A stretch of 64,000 nucleotides of DNA from JACVRM01 sp963839815 (GTDB lineage Bacteria > Actinomycetota > Thermoleophilia > Gaiellales > Gaiellaceae): assembly GCA_963839815.1 (NCBI GenBank), contig CAWIWF010000006.1:558001-622000 (forward strand), written 5' to 3'. The translations under genes and the position numbers were made by a program. A model generated the notes under the pieces. The model saw only the letters and a program-made list of their open reading frames with translations. It was not told the origin of the DNA and did not search any database. Position 1 is the first letter of the stretch, and every line of letters starts with the position of its first letter. This document shows, piece after piece, positions 1 through 10,079 of the stretch.

Positions 1-3000
1 CGCGAGCGGGAGGTCGCGGCGCGCGATCAGGAGCGAATCGCGCTCGCGGCCGACGTCGAGCCGCGTGCGCGGACGCTTCGGCACGAGGAGGAGGAGCTCG
101 AGCGGCGTGAGGCGGCGCTCAGCCGCAGCTCGGCCGCCAGCGCGCGGGCCGCCGACATCGAGCAGGTGCTCGACGAGGAGCGGGACACGCTCGCGGCGCG
201 CCTGGCGGAGGTGGAAGAGCGCGAGGCAGCCGCCGTGCGCACCGAGGAGGCGGCCGCCGCCGCCCAGGCGGAAGCCGAGGCGCTCAGGGAGCGCCTGGCG
301 ACGGAGCTGCAGCTCCTCGGCGAGAATCGCAGCGAGGCGGACACTGCTCGAGCGCGGCGCTTGCAGGCGCGCGAGCGGGCGCTGGAGAAGCGAGAGCAGG
401 ACATCGAGGCGGCCCAGCGCGCGCTCGCAGAAGCGCGGGCGGCGCCGGCCGACGACGCAGCCGCCGAGGAGCTGGCCGAGCGCGAGCGGGCCGTGGCGGC
501 CGCACAGGCCGAGCTGGAGGAGCGCGAGCGCCGTCTCGAGACAGCCGAGACCGATGTGGGCCGCTCGGCGCAGGCGGCCCTCGCCGAGCGCGAGCGGGCG
601 GTCGCGGCAGCCGAAGAGCGGGTCGCGGCGCGTGAGGCGGCCGCGGTGGAGCTCGCCGAGCGTGAGCGCGACCTCGCCGCCGCCCGTGCCGACCTGGAGC
701 GTGAGCGAGCCCAGCTAGAGCGCGAGCGAGTGGACGTCGCCTCCCTTGCCGGGCAGGAGCGCTCGCTCGCCGCCGGCGTCGCCGAGCTGGCCCGGATGCA
801 GGCGGACCAGGAGGCGCTCCTCGAGCGGGAGCGAGCCGTCGCCGAGGCAGAGGCAGCGCTCGCCGACCGGGCGGCGCTGGCGCCTACCCCGGGCGAGGAC
901 GACGCGGAGGCTCTCGCGGCCGAGCGAGAGCGGCTTCGTCGCGAGCAGGAGCGGCTGGCGGGACGTGAGCGCGCTCTGGCCGCCGCCGAGCAGGAGCAGG
1001 AGCGGCTGCGGAAGGAAGCAGAGGCTGCGTTGGCAGAGCGCGAGCAGGCCGTCGCAGGCGCGCAGGCAGCGCTCGAGGAGGGTCGCGCGGACGAGACGGC
1101 GCTCGCCGAGCGCGAGCGAGCGCTCGCGGTGGCGCAGACGGAGCACCAGCAGCGGCTGGCGGCAGCGGAGGCCGCGCTCGCCGAACGGGAACGCGCGCTC
1201 GTCGCCGAGGAGCAGCGTCACCGGGCGGCGCAGGCTACAGCCGCTGAGCGCGAACGACTCGCTGCCGCAGCCGAGGAGGAGCTCGAGCGCCTGCGGGAGC
1301 TGGCGCGCGCCGACGAGGAGCGTCGCGAGCACGAGAGCGCGGCGCTGGCTGAGCGCGAGCGCGTCCTGGCGGCCGCGCAGGCCGAGCTCGAGGAACGCCG
1401 CCTCGACAGCGACCGGCTCGCCGAGCGCGAGCGGGCGCTGGCGGCGACGGAGGCGGAGCTCGCGGCACGCGCGATCGATGCCGAGGCGCTGGCCGAGCGC
1501 GAGGCGGCGCTCGCCGCCGCGGAGGCGCGGCTGGTCGAGCGGCGGCTCGACGCGGAGCAGCTCGCCGAGCGTGAGCGCGCAGTCGCGGCGCTGGAGGCGG
1601 AGCTCGCCGAGCGTCGCGTCGATGCAGGAGAGCTCGCGGACCGGGAACTGCAGCTGGCCGAGCAGGCCGACCGACTTGCCCGCCGGCGTGACGAGCTCGA
1701 CCGTCGTGAGGAGGAGCTGGCGGCGCTCGAGGCCCGTGAGCAGGAGCTCGAGGCGCGTGAGGCCTCGACCGCCCGTCTCCGCACGGAGCTCGAGACGCTC
1801 CGTGCCGCGGCTGAGCAGGAGCGCGCGGAGGCCGCCGCCGTGGCCGCGGCAGCCGAGCAGCAGCTCGCCGCCCGCGCGCGCGAGCTCGAGACGCGCGAGC
1901 GGAGCGTCGTCTCCCTCGAGCAGCGGCTCGCCCGCCGCGCCGAGCAGGAGACGAACCTGGACGAGCGCGAGCGCGAGGTCGAGCAGGAGCGCCTGCGCCT
2001 CAGTCGTCGCCGCGAGGAGCTCGAGCGCCGCGAGGAGGGCCTGGTTGCCCTGGATGCCCAGGCGCACGAGCTCGAGACGATCGACCGCGAGCTCGAGGCG
2101 CGCCGGCGGCGCGTCGACGAGGACGAGCTGGCGGCGAAGCGGCTGAGCGGGGAGCTCGAGGCGCTCCGCGCCACGCTGCAGAGCGAGCGCGAGGTGCTCG
2201 ACGCGAGAGCAGCCAACCTCGACAAGCTCGCGGAGGACGCGTTCGCCGACGTCGAGGTTCGGGCTCGGGCGCTGGACGAGCGAGAGCGGCAGCTCGACGC
2301 TCTCGAGGCGAAGCGCCGTGAGGCTCAGGCGGCGGCGGAGGAGCGAAGCCGGGAGCTGGCCGCCCGCGAGGAGGAGCGCCGGGATGGAGAGGCAGCCCTC
2401 GTCAACCGCCAGCGCGAGCTCGAGCGCCGTGAGCTCGCTGTCTCGACCCGGGAGCGATCCTCCGTCCAGGCGGCGGCGGAAGCCGACGCCGCCCGGGTTG
2501 CCGCCGACCGCCTCGCCAAGCAGGCCGCCGCCGAGCGGGACGAGCTGGCCTCGGAGCGCGCGTCGCTCGAGCTTCTGGCCGCCGAGCTTGCCGAGCGCGA
2601 CCGCGCGACGGCGGATGCGCGGCAGGAGGCGAGCACGCTTCGCGACGAGTTGAAGGCTGCGAAACGGGCGGCCGCTGACGAGCGGAAGCGTCTCGAGGCG
2701 CAGGCCGCTGCGGCCACGGCGGGCGAGCGCGAGCTCGCCGAGCGCGAGATGGCACTCACAGAGCGAGGTGCCGAGCTCGAGCGCCGGGCCGCGGAGCTCG
2801 ACGCGACGCGACGGGCACTTGCCGACGTCGAGAAGGAGACCCGGCGGGTGAGGGCCGAAGCGGAGCGGGTCGAGGCGAGAGCCGGGGCACTCGAGGCCCG
2901 CGGCGCCGAGCTCGACGCCGCGGCAGAGGCGGCGGACACGGAGCGTCGCGGGCTCGAGCGCCGCGCCGCCGAGGTGCAGGCGGCGGAGGAGCGTGTGGCG

Positions 3001-5844
3001 GCTGCCGAGGCCGGTCTCGCGCAGCGCCGGAAGGAGGCCGAGAGCGCCGAGCGCGAGCGGGCACGCCAGCTCGAGGAGCGCGAGCGAGAGCTCGCTGCAG
3101 CCATCACGGCCCTCGAGGAGCGGCGGGTCGCGGCTGCCGAGGCCGAAGGCCAGGCGGACGCAGCCAGGGCCGAGGCCGAGCGTGCCCAGCGGGCTGTCGC
3201 AGAGGCCGCGGACGAGCTGGCCCGGCGCGAGACTGCCATGTCCGAGCGTCTGCGCGACGCCGAAGAGCCTCTCGCGGAGCGCACACGGGCGCTGGACGAG
3301 CGTGAGCAGGAGCTGCAGCAGCGGGAGGCGGCGAGGCTGCGTCTGAGCGCAGAGACGGAGACCCGCGCCCGCGAGCTGAGCGAGCGGGAGCAGGAGCTGG
3401 AGGACGCTCGCGCGGCGCTGGCCGCCGAGCGGGCACGTCTCGACGAGCGCGAAGCGGCGCTGTCGGCGCACGAGGAAAGCGCCGGGCGGGTGCGGGCGGA
3501 CGCGGAAGCCGAGCTTGCGGCGCGGCGTGAGGGTGTGATCGCGCGTGAGCGGGAGCTCGCTGCCTCGGCTGCCGAGGCCGAGGAGCGGAGGCGCGAGCTC
3601 GAGGCGCTCGAAGCGACGCTGCTCGCGCAGCGGCGCGAGCTGGAGGAGCGCGCGGCAGCCCTGGAGGATCGCGACCGTGAGCTCACCACGGCCAGGCGTG
3701 CGGTCGACGACGCCGGCGACAAGCTGCGCGTCCTACGCTCGAGCCTCGAGACGCAGAGCGAGTCGCTGGCCGGGGCGCAGCACGCGCTGGAGGAGCGCGA
3801 GCGCGAGCAGGCGCGCGCCCTCGAGGAGCGGGAGGTGGACCTGCGCGATCGCGAGCGTCGAGCGGAGCGGACGACGGGTGAGCTCGAGCGGCGGGTGCGC
3901 GAGCTCGACGCCCGCGAGCGCGCCCTCGACGAGCGCGCGCGGACACTCGCGGCCGAGGACGCCGGGCGAGCGAAGCAGGCGCGTGAGCTCGCCGAGACGG
4001 AGACGGCGCTTGCCGAGCGTGAGGGGGCGGTGACCGAGCGCGAGGCGGCGCTGGGTGACCGGCGTGCGGAGCTTGAGCGCTCCGAGGAGCTGCTTGCGCG
4101 CCGCCGTGAGCAGGCCGAGCTGCTGGAGCACGCGCTGGCCCGCCGGGAGGAGGACGTCGGAACAGAGCGCGAGGCACTCGTGGCCCGGGCCCGCGAGCTC
4201 GACGCTCGTGCCGAGCAGCTCGACGAGCGCGAGCGCGCCCTTGCCGACCAGTCCGAGAGCGTTCAGGGCGTCGATGCGCAGATTCGCTCGTTGCAGGCCG
4301 AGCTCGCCCGGCGCGAGCGGGCCGCCGCGGATGCCGAGCAGGCAGCGGCGGCAGAGCGAACGGAGGCGGAGGCGCTCCGCGCACGGCTGGCGGCCGAGAG
4401 CGCGGCGCTCGAGGCGCGCGCGACGAGTGTCCAGGCTGCCGAGGCCGCCCTCGCCGACCGGGAGCAGGCGCTGGAGGCGATGACGGGGCAGGCGGCGGTC
4501 GCCTCGCGGGAAGCGGTGTCGGCCAAGGAGGAGCTCGCCGCGCTCCGCGCGGAGCTGCAGGCCAGCCGTCTCGACGTCGAGACGCGTGAGCGCGAGCTAG
4601 GCGGGCGCGAGGAGCGGCTCGCCGAGCGAGAGCAGCGTCTCGTCGAGCGGGAACGTGAGCTGGAGCGGTCGGGTGCGACTGCCGTCGCCGGCGTTGAGGA
4701 GGAGCTCGCGTCGCGCGAGCACGCGCTCGTCGAGCGCGAAGGCGAGCTCGAGCGCCGGAATCGCGAGCTCACGGCGACGCTCCGAGTGCAGAAGCGCCTG
4801 ACGACGGAGCTCGAGGAGCGGAGCAGGGCGGAGTCCGCAGCCGAGCAGGAGGTCGCTGCGGCGCGCGCCGAGCTCGAGCGCAGGCGCGAGGAGCTCGAAG
4901 CCGAGCGGGTGGCGCTCGCGGAGCGTGAGGCGGAGTTGGCGGCGGGCCGTGGCGACGCCGGTCGGCTGCAGGCGGAAGCTGCCGAGGCGCTGCGCGCGGC
5001 GGAGGAGCGGGCCGCGGACTTGCTGGCAGAGGCGGAGAGCGAGGCCGCGAGGGTGCGCGAGGAGGCAGCGACGTCCATCGCCGAGGCGGCCGAGCGTCAG
5101 CGGGCGGTAGAGGCCCAGGCCGGCGACACCGTTGCGGCCTCCGCCGAGATCGAGCGGGTGCGGGAGGAGCTCTCCGCTGTCCGTCTCGAGCTCGAGGCCG
5201 CACGAGCCAACACGCAGGCGCGCGAACGCGAGCTCGACGAGCGGGAGCAGCGGGCGGCCGCAGTCGAGGCCGCCCTGGCGGAGCGGGACGCCGAGCTCGA
5301 GCGGCTCTCAGCGGCCGCCGCCGCCGGCGATGCAACCGTCGCCGAGCGTCTTGCGGCTCTCGAGCGCCGAGAGGCCGAGCTGGCCGCGCGCGACCGCGAG
5401 CTGGAGCAGCGCGCGGTCGTCCAGCAGCGGTTGACGGCGGAGCTCGAGCGCTTCCATCGCGAACGGGAGTCGGAGGCTTCCAGGCTCGCCCGCAGGCGTG
5501 CCGAGGTGGAGCAGCAGGCGAGCCAGCTCCGCGAGCTGGAGCGCGAGCTCGAGCTGCGCGCCCAGGCCCAGGCGGCTGGGCCGGAGCCCCAGCCGCTCGA
5601 GCTGGCTCCCGTTGGCGCTCCCGAGCCGCCGCGGCGTGCCGCTGCCCCATCGTCGGCGGGGGCGTTCACGATCGAGCGCCTCGAGCGCCTGGTTGCAGAG
5701 CACGCGGCCGAGCAACCTGACCGCGGGGAGGAGTGGCGTGCGTACGTCGTCTTCCTGCGCGATTTCGCCCGTTCGGACGGCGCCCTGCCGTCGAGCTTCG
5801 ACAGCCTCGTCCGTGAGGTCTTCGGCGACCTCGTCGGCCGCTGA
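1..5844 (+). CDS. Giant coiled-coil protein, 5' end outside window
   Basis: The frame is open from base 1, so the start lies upstream; 1947 codons are visible. Almost the whole product is continuous Glu/Arg/Ala/Leu-rich sequence built from variants of AERERALAAAEAEL, with very few Pro or Gly, which means one very long alpha-helical coiled coil. No enzyme motif or membrane segment is visible. The coil ends near residue 1850, followed by a Pro/Ala linker and a compact C-terminal module of about 60 residues (from FTIERLERLV) with pattern W-x-x-Y-x-x-F-L-R-D-F-A and DGALPSSFDSLV. The module may be an anchoring or partner-binding domain; this is inference. Likely role is a structural or scaffolding filament, as for large SMC-like or cytoskeletal coiled coils. 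Two smaller proteins of the same composition lie at 26861-28546 and 31728-32825. Confidence 0.85.
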   Translation, partial: REREVAARDQERIALAADVEPRARTLRHEEEELERREAALSRSSAASARAADIEQVLDEERDTLAARLAEVEEREAAAVRTEEAAAAAQAEAEALRERLATELQLLGENRSEADTARARRLQARERALEKREQDIEAAQRALAEARAAPADDAAAEELAERERAVAAAQAELEERERRLETAETDVGRSAQAALAERERAVAAAEERVAAREAAAVELAERERDLAAARADLERERAQLERERVDVASLAGQERSLAAGVAELARMQADQEALLERERAVAEAEAALADRAALAPTPGEDDAEALAAERERLRREQERLAGRERALAAAEQEQERLRKEAEAALAEREQAVAGAQAALEEGRADETALAERERALAVAQTEHQQRLAAAEAALAERERALVAEEQRHRAAQATAAERERLAAAAEEELERLRELARADEERREHESAALAERERVLAAAQAELEERRLDSDRLAERERALAATEAELAARAIDAEALAEREAALAAAEARLVERRLDAEQLAERERAVAALEAELAERRVDAGELADRELQLAEQADRLARRRDELDRREEELAALEAREQELEAREASTARLRTELETLRAAAEQERAEAAAVAAAAEQQLAARARELETRERSVVSLEQRLARRAEQETNLDEREREVEQERLRLSRRREELERREEGLVALDAQAHELETIDRELEARRRRVDEDELAAKRLSGELEALRATLQSEREVLDARAANLDKLAEDAFADVEVRARALDERERQLDALEAKRREAQAAAEERSRELAAREEERRDGEAALVNRQRELERRELAVSTRERSSVQAAAEADAARVAADRLAKQAAAERDELASERASLELLAAELAERDRATADARQEASTLRDELKAAKRAAADERKRLEAQAAAATAGERELAEREMALTERGAELERRAAELDATRRALADVEKETRRVRAEAERVEARAGALEARGAELDAAAEAADTERRGLERRAAEVQAAEERVAAAEAGLAQRRKEAESAERERARQLEERERELAAAITALEERRVAAAEAEGQADAARAEAERAQRAVAEAADELARRETAMSERLRDAEEPLAERTRALDEREQELQQREAARLRLSAETETRARELSEREQELEDARAALAAERARLDEREAALSAHEESAGRVRADAEAELAARREGVIARERELAASAAEAEERRRELEALEATLLAQRRELEERAAALEDRDRELTTARRAVDDAGDKLRVLRSSLETQSESLAGAQHALEEREREQARALEEREVDLRDRERRAERTTGELERRVRELDARERALDERARTLAAEDAGRAKQARELAETETALAEREGAVTEREAALGDRRAELERSEELLARRREQAELLEHALARREEDVGTEREALVARARELDARAEQLDERERALADQSESVQGVDAQIRSLQAELARRERAAADAEQAAAAERTEAEALRARLAAESAALEARATSVQAAEAALADREQALEAMTGQAAVASREAVSAKEELAALRAELQASRLDVETRERELGGREERLAEREQRLVERERELERSGATAVAGVEEELASREHALVEREGELERRNRELTATLRVQKRLTTELEERSRAESAAEQEVAAARAELERRREELEAERVALAEREAELAAGRGDAGRLQAEAAEALRAAEERAADLLAEAESEAARVREEAATSIAEAAERQRAVEAQAGDTVAASAEIERVREELSAVRLELEAARANTQARERELDEREQRAAAVEAALAERDAELERLSAAAAAGDATVAERLAALERREAELAARDRELEQRAVVQQRLTAELERFHRERESEASRLARRRAEVEQQASQLRELERELELRAQAQAAGPEPQPLELAPVGAPEPPRRAAAPSSAGAFTIERLERLVAEHAAEQPDRGEEWRAYVVFLRDFARSDGALPSSFDSLVREVFGDLVGR

Positions 5845-6063
5845 CCGGCCGACCCCCGCGTCGGCGACCGAGGCGGCTGGCCTCCCGAACCTGTCCCGCG
5901 CGGACACCGTCCCCCGGAGCCAGGCCACCCCATACCCCGCCCTCCCACTGGGGAGACGTCCTCCACCACCCGCCCGTCCCGGACGGTACCGGCGGAACCC
6001 GCACGTGTCTGTGACCGCCCTGTGCCAGATCTGTGAATCCCCGGCAGCTGGCTCGCCGTCGTC

Positions 6064-6069
6064 TACCGT
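6064..6069 (+). promoter_or_regulatory. -10-like TACCGT, leaderless start
   Basis: TACCGT lies 9 nt before the ATG at 6079, so transcription would begin at or next to the start codon. No clear -35 is visible. Confidence 0.5.
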
Positions 6070-6078
6070 CTCTCGCCG

Positions 6079-7260
6079 ATGACGATCGAGGCAACGCAGC
6101 CGGTTGTCACCGGGACCGCCACCGAGCGCCCGGTGGTCGTGTTGGGCCTGCTCTGGGCCGGGCTCAGCTTTGCCCGCAGCCTCGGGCGGCTCGGCGTGCC
6201 GGTCACCGGTGTCTCCATGCACGAGCACGAGTTCGGCGTGCGCTCGCGCTACCTGGACGCCGTCCATCGCGTCCGCGACGACGACGAGGCGCTCGCCGTC
6301 CTGCGGTCGCTCGCCGGGTCTCCGCGGCCGATCCTCCTCCCCGAGCGGGACGACCACGTCGAGTTCGTCCTCCGTCACTGGGACGAGCTCGCGACGCTCT
6401 ACGAGATCCCGCTGCCGCCCGACCCGGACGTCACCGCGCGACTGCGGAGCAAGGAGGCGCTCCCCGACGAGGCCGCCCGCGCAGAGATCGACGCACCCGC
6501 CACGGTCGCTGCCGACTCCGAGAAGACGCTGCGCGCGCTCGCGCTGCGGCCCCCCTTCCTGCTCAAGCCGGTCGAGGGCCAGCACTTCGCCGGCTCGTTC
6601 GGGCAGAAGGTGATCGAGGCGCCGACCCTCGACGCGCTCGTGGACGCGTGGCGGGAGGCACGCAGTCGTGGCTTCGACACCGTCGTCCAGGAGCTCGTCC
6701 CCGATGCGCACGACCACATCTGGTCGCTCTTCGCCTACATCGGCCGCAGCGGGCGCACGCTCGCGACCGTGACCGGCGTGAAGGTGCGCCAGGGCCCGAT
6801 TCGCTTCGGCACGAGCGCCGTGTTCCGCACCGCCCCCGAGCCGCGCGTGCGGGAGCTCGGCATCCGCTTGCTGGAGTCGGCCGGCTACCGCGGGTTCGGC
6901 CACGTCGAGTTCGCCTACGACGCTCGCGACGACGGCTACAAGCTGCTCGAGGTCAACACGCGCGTCCCCATGTGGGCCGGCGTCGCCATGAGTCGCTACG
7001 TCGATCTCGCGCGCATTGCGTACGACGACCTCTGCGGGCGCCCCGAGCCGGACCCGGAGCACTTCACGGGCGAGGTCTCGTGGAGTTTCCTCGCGAAGGA
7101 CGTCTGGGTCTCCCTCGCGCTCGCCCGGCGCCGGGAGCTCTCACCGGGCGCGTTCCTGCGGCCGTACCTGCAGCGTCACAAGGTGCGCGGCGTCTTCGCC
7201 GCCGACGACCCGCTGCCGGCGCTCGGCGTCATCTCGTACCTCGGCTCGAAGCTCGGCTGA
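6079..7260 (+). CDS. ATP-grasp carboxylate-amine ligase-like protein
   Basis: 393 aa. The N-terminus has a Rossmann-like segment (VVVLGLLWAGLSFARSL, about residues 19-35), followed by ATP-grasp features: FLLKPVEGQHF near residue 157, VVQELVPDAHDHIW near 210 and the metal/ATP-binding LLEVNTRVPMW near 295. The family joins a carboxylate to an amine or similar nucleophile through an acyl-phosphate; the substrate cannot be read from sequence. Proteins of this form recur in polysaccharide loci, and here a GT4 gene follows after 3 bp, so a role in decorating a glycan or making an amide-linked substituent is reasonable inference. The ATG is supported by the -10-like hexamer just upstream rather than by a Shine-Dalgarno site. 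Confidence 0.85.
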   Translation: MTIEATQPVVTGTATERPVVVLGLLWAGLSFARSLGRLGVPVTGVSMHEHEFGVRSRYLDAVHRVRDDDEALAVLRSLAGSPRPILLPERDDHVEFVLRHWDELATLYEIPLPPDPDVTARLRSKEALPDEAARAEIDAPATVAADSEKTLRALALRPPFLLKPVEGQHFAGSFGQKVIEAPTLDALVDAWREARSRGFDTVVQELVPDAHDHIWSLFAYIGRSGRTLATVTGVKVRQGPIRFGTSAVFRTAPEPRVRELGIRLLESAGYRGFGHVEFAYDARDDGYKLLEVNTRVPMWAGVAMSRYVDLARIAYDDLCGRPEPDPEHFTGEVSWSFLAKDVWVSLALARRRELSPGAFLRPYLQRHKVRGVFAADDPLPALGVISYLGSKLG

Positions 7261-7263
7261 GCG

Positions 7264-8385
7264 GTGCGCGTCGCCCTTCTCGACCCGCCGAGCTTCACGG
7301 TGCCCTACGACCACGAGCTCGCCTCCGCGCTGGCCCGCCGCGGCCACGACGTCACCCTGCTCACCTCCCCGTTTCCGTACGGCGACGTGCCGGCGCCGGA
7401 GGGCTACCGGCGCGAGGAGGTCTTCCTGCCGCTCTCGTCGCGGCTGGTGCGACGCGCGCCGCGAACGCGGGCACGCCTCCTGCTGAAGGGGGCGGAGTAT
7501 GCGCCGAGCGTGCTACGGCTGCTCCGCCGCGTCCGGCGGCTGCGGCCCGACGTCGTCCACGTGCAGTGGCTCGCGATCCCGCGCTACGACATCCACTGGC
7601 TGCGGCGGATCGCGCAGCGGCGGCCGACCGTGCTGACTGCGCACGACGTGCTGCCACGACTGGAGCGCAACCGCCGCGCCTGGGGGGAGGCGCTTGCAGC
7701 GGTCGACCGCGTCGTCGTGCAGTCGCAGCGGGCCGTCGAGCAGCTGTCGGCCCTCGGCGTCGAGCCCGAGCGGCTGGTTCGCGTGCCGCATCCGGTCTTC
7801 CCGGCGACCGGGCCCGAGCCCGAGCCGCCCGAGGGCGCAACGCTGCTCTTCTTCGGGCTCGTTCGCGAGTACAAGGGGCTCGACGTCCTCGTCCGCGCCC
7901 TGCCCGCGATCGCGGAGGGGGTGCCGGACGTGCGGCTCGTCGTCGCGGGTGACGCTGCCGAGCCTGCCGCCGCCGAGCGCGCGCGGGCGCTCGCGGGTGA
8001 GCTGGGGATCGAGGATCGCATCGAGTGGCAGCTCCGCTTCCTCGGCCCGGAGGAGATCGGCCCGCTCATGCAGCGCAGTACGCTTGTCGTCTTGCCCTAC
8101 CGGAAGATCGACTCCTCCGGGGTGCTCGCAACGGCGCTGGGGCACGGGCGCCCGGCGGTGGTCACGGACGTGGGCGGCCTGCCGGACGCGATTCGCGACC
8201 ACGGCGCCGGACGGGTGGTGGCGCCCGACGATCCGGCCGCCCTCGCCGCGGCGTGCAGCGAGCTGCTGGCCGACCGCGACGCGCTCGCCGCTGCCTTCCG
8301 TGGGACCGCCGCGGCGCGGGCGGCACTGACATGGGACGCCGCCGCCGAACAGCACGAGGCGCTCTACCGGGAGCTCCTCGGCTGA
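7264..8385 (+). CDS. Glycosyltransferase family 4 (GT-B fold)
   Basis: 373 aa, GTG start 3 bp after the ATP-grasp stop, so translationally coupled. The N-terminal half has a GT-B acceptor domain (MRVALLDPPSF, then VVHVQWLAIPRYD near residue 98). The C-terminal donor-binding half shows LLFFGLVREYKGLDVLVRAL near 195 and the nucleotide-sugar-binding stretch DSSGVLATALGHGRPAVV near 285, followed by DVGGL. It should transfer a sugar from a nucleotide donor to a lipid-linked intermediate at the cytoplasmic membrane face. Donor and acceptor are unknown. The next gene starts inside its 3' end. Confidence 0.9.
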   Translation: MRVALLDPPSFTVPYDHELASALARRGHDVTLLTSPFPYGDVPAPEGYRREEVFLPLSSRLVRRAPRTRARLLLKGAEYAPSVLRLLRRVRRLRPDVVHVQWLAIPRYDIHWLRRIAQRRPTVLTAHDVLPRLERNRRAWGEALAAVDRVVVQSQRAVEQLSALGVEPERLVRVPHPVFPATGPEPEPPEGATLLFFGLVREYKGLDVLVRALPAIAEGVPDVRLVVAGDAAEPAAAERARALAGELGIEDRIEWQLRFLGPEEIGPLMQRSTLVVLPYRKIDSSGVLATALGHGRPAVVTDVGGLPDAIRDHGAGRVVAPDDPAALAAACSELLADRDALAAAFRGTAAARAALTWDAAAEQHEALYRELLG

Positions 8386-9062
8386 GCGCCGCCCGCCTGA
8401 TCAAGGATGTCGCCGACCGCGTCCTTGCAGGCGTCGGTCTGGTCGCGCTGGCTCCGGTCTACGCCGGCATCTCGCTCTGGATCCTGGTCGAGTCGGGGCT
8501 GCCCGTGCTCTTCCGGCAGGCGCGTGCCGGCAAGGACGGCGAGCCGTTCTCGATGCTCAAGTTCCGCACGATGGTGCCGGACGCGGTCGAGCTCGGCCGC
8601 GAGCTGAAGCTCACCGACGATCCCTTCGGCGTCATCCCCGACGACCCGCGCATCACGCGCAGCGGCAGCTTCCTGCGGCGCACGAGCCTCGACGAGCTGC
8701 CGCAGCTCGTCAACGTCCTGCGTGGCGAGATGAGCATCGTCGGCCCGCGCCCGGACCTGCTCGAGCAGGTTGCGAACTACGCGCCGGAGGACCGGCAGCG
8801 GCTGGTCGTGAAGCCTGGCATCACGGGCTGGGCGCAGGTGCACGGGCGCGACGAGATCCCGTGGGAGGAGCGCTTCGAGCTCGACCGCTGGTACGTGGAC
8901 AACTGGTCGCTGGCGCTCGACGCGCGCATCGTGCTGGCGACCTTCACGCAGCTCGGCCGGCCGGATCCCCAGCCGATCGAGGACACGCTCAACATCGAGC
9001 GCGCGCGGGCGGCCGCCCGGGACCAGGCCCCGGGACACGTCCCCGAGCCTGGATCCGAGTGA
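8331..9062 (+). CDS. Undecaprenyl-phosphate sugar phosphotransferase, short form
   Basis: 243 aa, bacterial sugar transferase family (PglC/WcaJ catalytic domain without the extra N-terminal membrane region). There is an Arg-rich start, one hydrophobic segment (VLAGVGLVALAPVYAGISLW), then the family motifs SMLKFRTMVPD, DDPRITRSGSFLRRTSLDEL, MSIVGPRPDL and KPGITGWAQVHGRDEIPWEE. It moves a sugar-1-phosphate from a nucleotide sugar to undecaprenyl phosphate, the first membrane step of glycan assembly. The ATG at 8331 overlaps the GT4 gene by 55 bp and gives a positively charged N-terminus before the membrane helix; the only later alternatives in frame are CTG codons near 8382. Confidence 0.85.
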   Translation: MGRRRRTARGALPGAPRLSAARLIKDVADRVLAGVGLVALAPVYAGISLWILVESGLPVLFRQARAGKDGEPFSMLKFRTMVPDAVELGRELKLTDDPFGVIPDDPRITRSGSFLRRTSLDELPQLVNVLRGEMSIVGPRPDLLEQVANYAPEDRQRLVVKPGITGWAQVHGRDEIPWEERFELDRWYVDNWSLALDARIVLATFTQLGRPDPQPIEDTLNIERARAAARDQAPGHVPEPGSE

Positions 9063-9230
9063 GGGAGGTCGGGCCCGGCGACTGGGACGGGCTGCTGGCA
9101 GAGCTCGGGCTGGCGGACGCCTACTACCGCCGTCCCTACGTCGAGAGCGCCTGCGTGCTGGAGCCGGGCGAGCCGCTGCTCCTGGAGCACGAGGGCACCG
9201 TCTTCGCCGCGATCCTCCGCCGGCTGAGCC

Positions 9231-9257
9231 AGGGTCTGTCCCCGCGGGGACTGACCC
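9231..9257 (+). repeat. Palindromic repeat family A, copy 1
   Basis: AGGGTCTGTCCCC / GGGGACTGACCC inverted repeat with almost no loop, lying inside the FemAB-like gene. Confidence 0.85.
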
Positions 9258-9275
9258 ATCTGCAGACGAGGCCGC

Positions 9276-9301
9276 CTTAACAAGGACAGTCCATGTAGAG
9301 G
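9276..9301 (+). repeat. Palindromic repeat family B, diverged copy
   Basis: Matches the perfect family B palindrome at 11716-11748 at all but three of 26 positions; core GGACAGTCCATGTA. It supplies the TAA that ends the first half of the broken acyltransferase. Confidence 0.75.
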
Positions 9302-10079
9302 CGCGCGACGTGATCACGCCGTACGGCTACGGCGGCCCCGCGGGCGGCGACCCCGCCGCTTTCTGGCCGGCCTACGAGGAGTGGTGCCGTGAGCGCGGCG
9401 TCGTCACGACCTTCGTCCGCTTCCACCCACTGCACGCGAATGCCGGCACCGCTCCTCTTCAGGTCGAAGAGCTCGCGCCGACGATCGGCTGGCGTCTCGA
9501 CGGAGACCTGCTTGCCGGCATGCACTCGAAGCATCGCAACGCCGTGCGCAAGGCCGAGGGCGCCGGCCTCGAGGTCGCCGCTGCCGGCGGCCTGGATGGT
9601 TTCGTGCCCCTCTACGAGGAGACCATGCGGCGGGCCGGTGCCGCCGAGTTCTACTTCTTCGCCGCGGACTACTGGCGCGCGCTCGAGGGGCTCGGCGACG
9701 GGCTTGTCCGCTTCGACGCGACCCTCGACGGCGACGTGGTCGCGAGCGCCGTCTGCCTCGCCTCGACCCCGTGGCTGCACTACCACCTCGGCGCCACGGC
9801 CGAGGCGGGCCGCAAGCTCGGCGCGACCACGCTGCTGCTCTACGAGGCAGCCCGCTGGGCGCAGGAACGCGGCTACGACCGCTTCCACCTCGGCGGCGGC
9901 GTCGGGGGTGGGCGCGACTCGCTGCACGAGTTCAAGCGCCGCTTCGACCCGGAGGGCGAGTGCGCGATGGCGATCGGCAAGGCCGTGCACGACGAGGCTG
10001 CCTATCGCGCTCTCGGCGGTGACCCAGGCGACCTGAGCGGCTTCTTCCCGGCATACCGACGCGCAGCCGAACCGCGTTA

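Noticed and set aside
715..3471. Open frame of over 900 codons antisense to the giant coiled-coil gene
   Set aside because: It is the mirror of GAG/GCG/CTC-rich repeats, which rarely give stops on the other strand. No start signal, no family motif, and Leu/Arg composition simply mirrors the sense frame.
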